From NCBI RefSeq assembly GCF_000619945.1, contig NZ_JHVC01000016.1:26479-90478 (forward strand): a DNA stretch of 64,000 nt, read 5' to 3'. Shown one piece after another: positions 60,754-64,000 of the stretch. The notes beneath the pieces are model-generated. The model was not told where the DNA came from, searched no databases, and saw only the letters and a program-made list of their open reading frames with translations. The stretch is from Clostridium lundense DSM 17049 (GTDB taxonomy: Bacteria; Bacillota; Clostridia; Clostridiales; Clostridiaceae). The first letter of the stretch is position 1, and each line of letters begins with the position of its first letter. Both the position numbers and the translations under genes were made by a program.

Positions 60754-62040
60754 TTGAATATTTATGTAGTTAGACCAGGAGATTCTGTGTGGTTAATTGC
60801 TAGAAATTTTGGAGTTACTCCAGAAAGTATTATAGATGCTAATAAGCTTGGGAGTTCTCCTAAATTGGTTGTAGGTCAAACGCTTGTAATTCCATCAAGA
60901 GAAAGGGCTTATAGAGTACAACCAGGAGATACTATTTGGTCTATTTCAAGAAAGTTTGGGGTTTCACCAGAGAGTATTGCAACATTGAATAACATTCAAA
61001 GCCCATATACACTTTATCCAGGATTAGTAATAAGGATTCCAGAAAAAGCGAAAAATTATGGATATCTTGAAGTGAATGCATTTATTCAACCTTCTACACC
61101 GGAAAAAGAAAGAAGGGTTTTAGGTGAAGCCATAGAGTATTTAACTTATGTTACGCCTTTTAGTCATCATGTAACTGCTGATGGAGGAGTGACACCATTA
61201 GATGATGATACTATATTACAAGTGGCAAGGGACAATAAGGTTGCTACACTTATGTCTGTTACTAATATATCAGGAGCTAACTTTGATACTCAGTTAATTG
61301 ATAATATTTTAAATAACAATCAGCTACAAACTACTTTAATAAATAATATATTAGATATTATAAAGCGTAAGGGATACTATGGAGTAGTAGTGGATTTTGA
61401 GAGAATTTCACCGGAAAACAGAGAAAAATATAATAATTTTTTAAGAAAATTAGTAGCTGCATTACATCCAAACTATATTGTAGCAACTGCATTAGCACCA
61501 AAGACTTATGATGTTACCACTGGATCATGGCATGGAGCTCATGATTATAAGTCTCATGGAGAAATTGTGGATTTTGTTATAATTATGACCTATGAGTGGG
61601 GATGGTCTGGTGGTCCTCCTATGGCTGTAGCACCAATAAATGAAGTTAGAAAGGTAATTAATTATGCAGTATCAGTTATACCTCCTCAGAAAATTATGAT
61701 GGGAATGCCGCTTTATGGATATGATTGGACGTTGCCATACATGCCAGGAGGAGAATTTGCTGAAAGCATTGGAAATCAAGAAGCTATTGATAGAGCTGGA
61801 AGGTATGGTGCAATTATAAAATATGATGAAAAAGCTCAGTCTCCTTATTATAATTATGTAGATCAAAAAGGAAATGAACATGTAGTTTGGTTTGAAGATG
61901 CTAGAAGTGTAGAGGCAAAATATAAGTTAGCCAGTGAATATAATTTAAGAGGAGTGAGTTATTGGGTATTAGCTCAGCCTTTCCCACAGAATTGGCAAGT
62001 TTTAGATAACATGTTTAATATAACAAAGGTAATTAAATAA
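60754..62040 (+). CDS. LysM-GH18 spore cortex/peptidoglycan hydrolase (SleL/YaaH-like)
   Basis: A 428-residue protein without a signal peptide. Two LysM domains lie at about residues 3-46 (YVVRPGDSVWLIARNFGV) and 50-95 (YRVQPGDTIWSISRKFGV). A glycosyl hydrolase family 18 barrel follows. The catalytic segment is GVVVDFERI with Asp214 and the proton-donor Glu216. MTYEWGWSGGPPMAVAP and GVSYWVLAQPFPQNW are typical of the SleL/YaaH group. SleL acts as an N-acetylglucosaminidase on cortex fragments during germination; lack of a signal peptide fits deposition on the forespore from the mother cell. The start is TTG at 60754 after AAGGAAGGT. Confidence 0.93.
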   Translation: MNIYVVRPGDSVWLIARNFGVTPESIIDANKLGSSPKLVVGQTLVIPSRERAYRVQPGDTIWSISRKFGVSPESIATLNNIQSPYTLYPGLVIRIPEKAKNYGYLEVNAFIQPSTPEKERRVLGEAIEYLTYVTPFSHHVTADGGVTPLDDDTILQVARDNKVATLMSVTNISGANFDTQLIDNILNNNQLQTTLINNILDIIKRKGYYGVVVDFERISPENREKYNNFLRKLVAALHPNYIVATALAPKTYDVTTGSWHGAHDYKSHGEIVDFVIIMTYEWGWSGGPPMAVAPINEVRKVINYAVSVIPPQKIMMGMPLYGYDWTLPYMPGGEFAESIGNQEAIDRAGRYGAIIKYDEKAQSPYYNYVDQKGNEHVVWFEDARSVEAKYKLASEYNLRGVSYWVLAQPFPQNWQVLDNMFNITKVIK

Positions 62041-62236
62041 TAAGTAAAATATAATAAAGAATAAATTAAGATGTTTTTTCATTGTTATTACAAAAAACTC
62101 TAAATTAAGTTTTGTAGATGCATGAGAAAATTATCAATATTTATTCTTTATTATTTATAATATAAAATAGTGATATAATTATTATATGTTAACAAATTGA
62201 TTTGAAAAAATTTTATTTAGCGTTGGAGGGAAATAT

Positions 62237-63046
62237 ATGAATAAAAATATAGGTATCATTGGCTGCGGAAATATGGCTCAAGCTATTGCTGGTGGTATAG
62301 TGGGTGCTAATATATTATCTACAGAAAAGATTATAGTAAGTGATACAGATGAAATAAAATTAAATTATATTAAAGATAAATTAAATGTAAAAGTTACAAA
62401 GGATAATAAAGAAATAGCTACAAATTCAGATATTATTATATTGGCTATAAAACCTAATGTACATGATCAGGTTATAGCACAGATTAAGGATTATGTAAAA
62501 AACAATGTGGTTATTGTTACTATTGGTGCAGGTATAACCATAGATTACATAGAAAAATCTTTTAATAAGGACATAAAAGTTATAAGAACTATGCCTAATA
62601 CTCCAGCTCTAGTAGGAGAGGGTATGGCAGCATTATGTTATAACAACAAAGTTACTAAAGAAGAAATTGAAGATGTAGTAAGTATTTTTAAGAGTTTTGG
62701 TAAAGTAGAAATAATTAATGAAAAACTTATGGATGTGGTGCCAGCGGTAAGTGGCTCATCCCCAGCTTATGTGTACATGTTTATAGAAGCTTTAGCGGAT
62801 GGTGCGGTTTTAGATGGTATGCCAAGAGATAAGGCATACAAAATGGCGGCTCAATCAGTTTTAGGAGCAGCCAAAATGGTTTTAGAAACAGGAGAACATC
62901 CTGGAGAATTAAAAGATAAGGTATGCTCTCCAGGTGGAACTACTATTGAAGCAGTATATTCATTAGAAATGAACAACTTTAGAGGCTCGGTAATTGAAGC
63001 TATGAGAAAATGTACAGAAAAAACAATAAAAATGTCTCAAAAATAG
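62237..63046 (+). CDS. proC: Pyrroline-5-carboxylate reductase
   Basis: A 269-residue cytosolic NAD(P)H enzyme that reduces 1-pyrroline-5-carboxylate to L-proline. The N-terminal Rossmann motif is IGIIGCGNMAQAIAGGI at residues 5-21. VIRTMPNTPALVGEGMAAL and VPAVSGSSPAYVYMFIEALADGAV are family hallmarks, and CSPGGTTIEAVYSLE near residue 231 is the active-site signature. The ATG follows GTTGGAGGG. It is monocistronic with a perfect terminator. No proA or proB is present in the window. Confidence 0.97.
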   Translation: MNKNIGIIGCGNMAQAIAGGIVGANILSTEKIIVSDTDEIKLNYIKDKLNVKVTKDNKEIATNSDIIILAIKPNVHDQVIAQIKDYVKNNVVIVTIGAGITIDYIEKSFNKDIKVIRTMPNTPALVGEGMAALCYNNKVTKEEIEDVVSIFKSFGKVEIINEKLMDVVPAVSGSSPAYVYMFIEALADGAVLDGMPRDKAYKMAAQSVLGAAKMVLETGEHPGELKDKVCSPGGTTIEAVYSLEMNNFRGSVIEAMRKCTEKTIKMSQK

Positions 63047-63063
63047 GGATAATAGTTATATTT

Positions 63064-63102
63064 AAAATTCCTACAGTATTATTGTAATACTGTAGGAATT
63101 TT
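63064..63102 (+). terminator. proC terminator
   Basis: AAAATTCCTACAGTATTA pairs with TAATACTGTAGGAATTTT around TTG. Eighteen perfect base pairs with T at the end of the stem. Confidence 0.92.
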
Positions 63103-63156
63103 AAAAACATTTTTAGTACTATAATAATAATTTATTTTGAATTTGTGTACTAACTG

Positions 63157-63185
63157 TTGAAAATTAGTTTTATATAGGATAAAAT
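63157..63185 (+). promoter_or_regulatory. Promoter of the receiver-like zinc-ribbon gene
   Basis: TTGAAA (63157-63162), a 17-base spacer and TAAAAT (63180-63185). Confidence 0.8.
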
Positions 63186-63227
63186 TGATTTATATGGTAA
63201 AGTAATAAAAAGATAATGGGGTAAGCC

Positions 63228-63674
63228 ATGAAGAGAGTTTTAGTTATCAATGATTGTAAATTTGAAAGTGCTATTTTAAGGGATATGTTAATAGAGTTAG
63301 GATATGATGTTAAGGTTACAAGTGAATTCTTGGCGTTTAACGACACTAAAAAATATATTCCAGATTTAGTAATATGTAATTTATTTATGAAGAAGATCAC
63401 TGGTGATAAACTTATAAAAAAGATAAAGGATATTGATGAAAATATATTAAATATTTTATCTTCTTCAAGCAAGCTTAGAGTGGATGATTATAAAAATTGC
63501 GGAGTTGATGAAGTTATAAAGACTCCTATAACCATTGAAGAACTAAGAGAAACATTGAATAAGTTAGAAAATAAAAATAATCGATCCATGTTTTTGTTTT
63601 GTCCATATTGTGGGGAACAGTTAGAAAATGGTTCTTTTTTATTCTGTCCTTATTGTGGAAAGAAGTTGAAGTAA
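63228..63674 (+). CDS. Pseudo-receiver fused to double zinc ribbon
   Basis: A 148-residue cytosolic protein. Residues 1-115 have a response-regulator receiver fold: RVLVINDCKFES, IPDLVICNLFMKKITGDKL, and a late KTPITIEELRETL with the conserved Lys. The phosphoacceptor position, normally Asp in LVxxD, is Asn here (VICN, near residue 55), so phosphorylation as in ordinary regulators is unlikely. The C-terminus has two CPYCG motifs (CPYCGEQLENGSFLFCPYCGKK), a complete four-Cys zinc ribbon. There is no DNA-binding domain and no adjacent kinase. The ATG follows ATGGGGTAAG. It may be a protein-interaction adaptor. Confidence 0.82.
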   Translation: MKRVLVINDCKFESAILRDMLIELGYDVKVTSEFLAFNDTKKYIPDLVICNLFMKKITGDKLIKKIKDIDENILNILSSSSKLRVDDYKNCGVDEVIKTPITIEELRETLNKLENKNNRSMFLFCPYCGEQLENGSFLFCPYCGKKLK

Positions 63675-63728
63675 ATCGAGAGTGTGAAAGTTTTTCTGTA
63701 AATAGCTTTCTATGATAATTATTTTATA

Positions 63729-63758
63729 GGCATGGAGGTCATGGTAAAACTCCATGCC
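63729..63758 (+). terminator. Hairpin after the receiver-like gene
   Basis: GGCATGGAG pairs with CTCCATGCC around GTCATGGTAAAA. T tract weak (TTAATTAC); a second hairpin ACACCCT..AGGGCGTGT with six T (63799-63823) follows and may be the functional stop or belong to the insertion sequence. Confidence 0.6.
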
Positions 63759-63837
63759 TTAATTACAATATAATTAACAATGAATTGCATGTCAAGAACA
63801 CCCTAGAGAAGGGCGTGTTTTTTAGCCGTAGGCTTAA

Positions 63838-64000
63838 TTAAAAAAGTCTTCCTTCAAACATTATTGATAACTCACCATATACTTTTCCCCAATTACGAAG
63901 AGGCATAGTCCACTTCTTCGTAGCTTCAAATGTTGCTAAGTACAAAGCTTTCATTAATGCAGTATCACTTGGAAATACACTTCTTTGGCGATTTAGCCTG
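63838..64000 (-). mobile_element. IS256-family transposase, C-terminal part at window edge
   Basis: The minus strand from 63999 to 63838 encodes 53 residues beginning RLNRQRSVFPSDTALMKALY and ending NWGKVYGELSIMFEGRLF, then TAA. This is the characteristic C-terminus of IS256-family (mutator-type) transposases. The remainder lies beyond the window, so intactness cannot be judged. I could not identify the terminal inverted repeat or target duplication with confidence; the inverted-repeat end is expected between about 63760 and 63838. Confidence 0.9.

Overview
The window is an AT-rich chromosomal segment of a spore-forming Clostridium (cluster I type). Evidence for this: very low GC with AGA/ATA/TTA codon preference, strong GGAGG ribosome-binding sites, TTGACA/TATAAT promoters with 17-base spacers, a divergent gerKB / gerKA-gerKC spore-germination locus, a SleL-like LysM-GH18 cortex enzyme, T-box and lysine riboswitch control, and many Clostridium-typical housekeeping genes. 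The species cannot be fixed from sequence reading alone.

Layout. 1-5 kb: the 3' end of an unrecognised gene, then an ABC transporter (ATPase and ABC-2 permease) with a sensor kinase and OmpR-type regulator. 5-13 kb: Na+/alanine symporter, FtsH protease, HelD-like RNA polymerase-recycling ATPase, a double P-loop ATPase and a cation-diffusion transporter. 13-17 kb: M18 aminopeptidase, then lysA behind a lysine riboswitch and terminator. 16.7-25.4 kb: one 8.6-kb gene for a 2,878-residue cyclic beta-1,2-glucan synthase-like protein. 25.4-29 kb: trpS behind a tryptophan T-box, then prfC. 29-34 kb: two small proteins (lmo0937-type membrane protein; zinc ribbon) and the germinant-receptor locus. 34-42.5 kb: AlbA_2-domain protein, small P-loop protein, RMD1-family protein, tyrS, the tsaE-tsaB-rimI operon, a tandem HD-domain protein, a ZnuA-like lipoprotein and a zinc-ribbon protein. 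42.6 kb: tRNA-Trp. 43-49 kb: stalk-domain secreted protein, L,D-transpeptidase, a three-gene anaerobic glycerol-3-phosphate dehydrogenase-like operon, and RusA fused to a zinc ribbon. 49.6-54.7 kb: tsaD, then a glycerate module (CdaR regulator, glycerate kinase, GntP permease). 55-63.7 kb: a complete oppABCDF-type peptide transporter, the cortex enzyme, proC and a receiver-like zinc-ribbon protein. The right edge cuts an IS256-family transposase.

The most unusual feature is a family of intergenic inverted-repeat elements, seven copies in 64 kb. Full copies have two arms each built of four heptamers (A[G/T]NACAG on one side, CTGTNNT on the other). The arms surround a second inverted repeat, and the ends are capped by small hairpins with A and T tracts. 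Copies lie between convergent stop codons, where the end hairpin overlaps the stop of the opposing gene, or directly against the ribosome-binding site of the next gene, including inside the trpS leader. A second unusual feature is the leader of the 55-residue zinc-ribbon gene, which shows an anti-Shine-Dalgarno segment and a six-residue leader ORF ending beside the ribosome-binding site.

Annotated starts were chosen by ribosome-binding-site spacing. In several genes a GTG or TTG that overlaps the Shine-Dalgarno sequence was passed over for the better-spaced codon downstream. All functions are read from motifs and gene context; no database search was possible.
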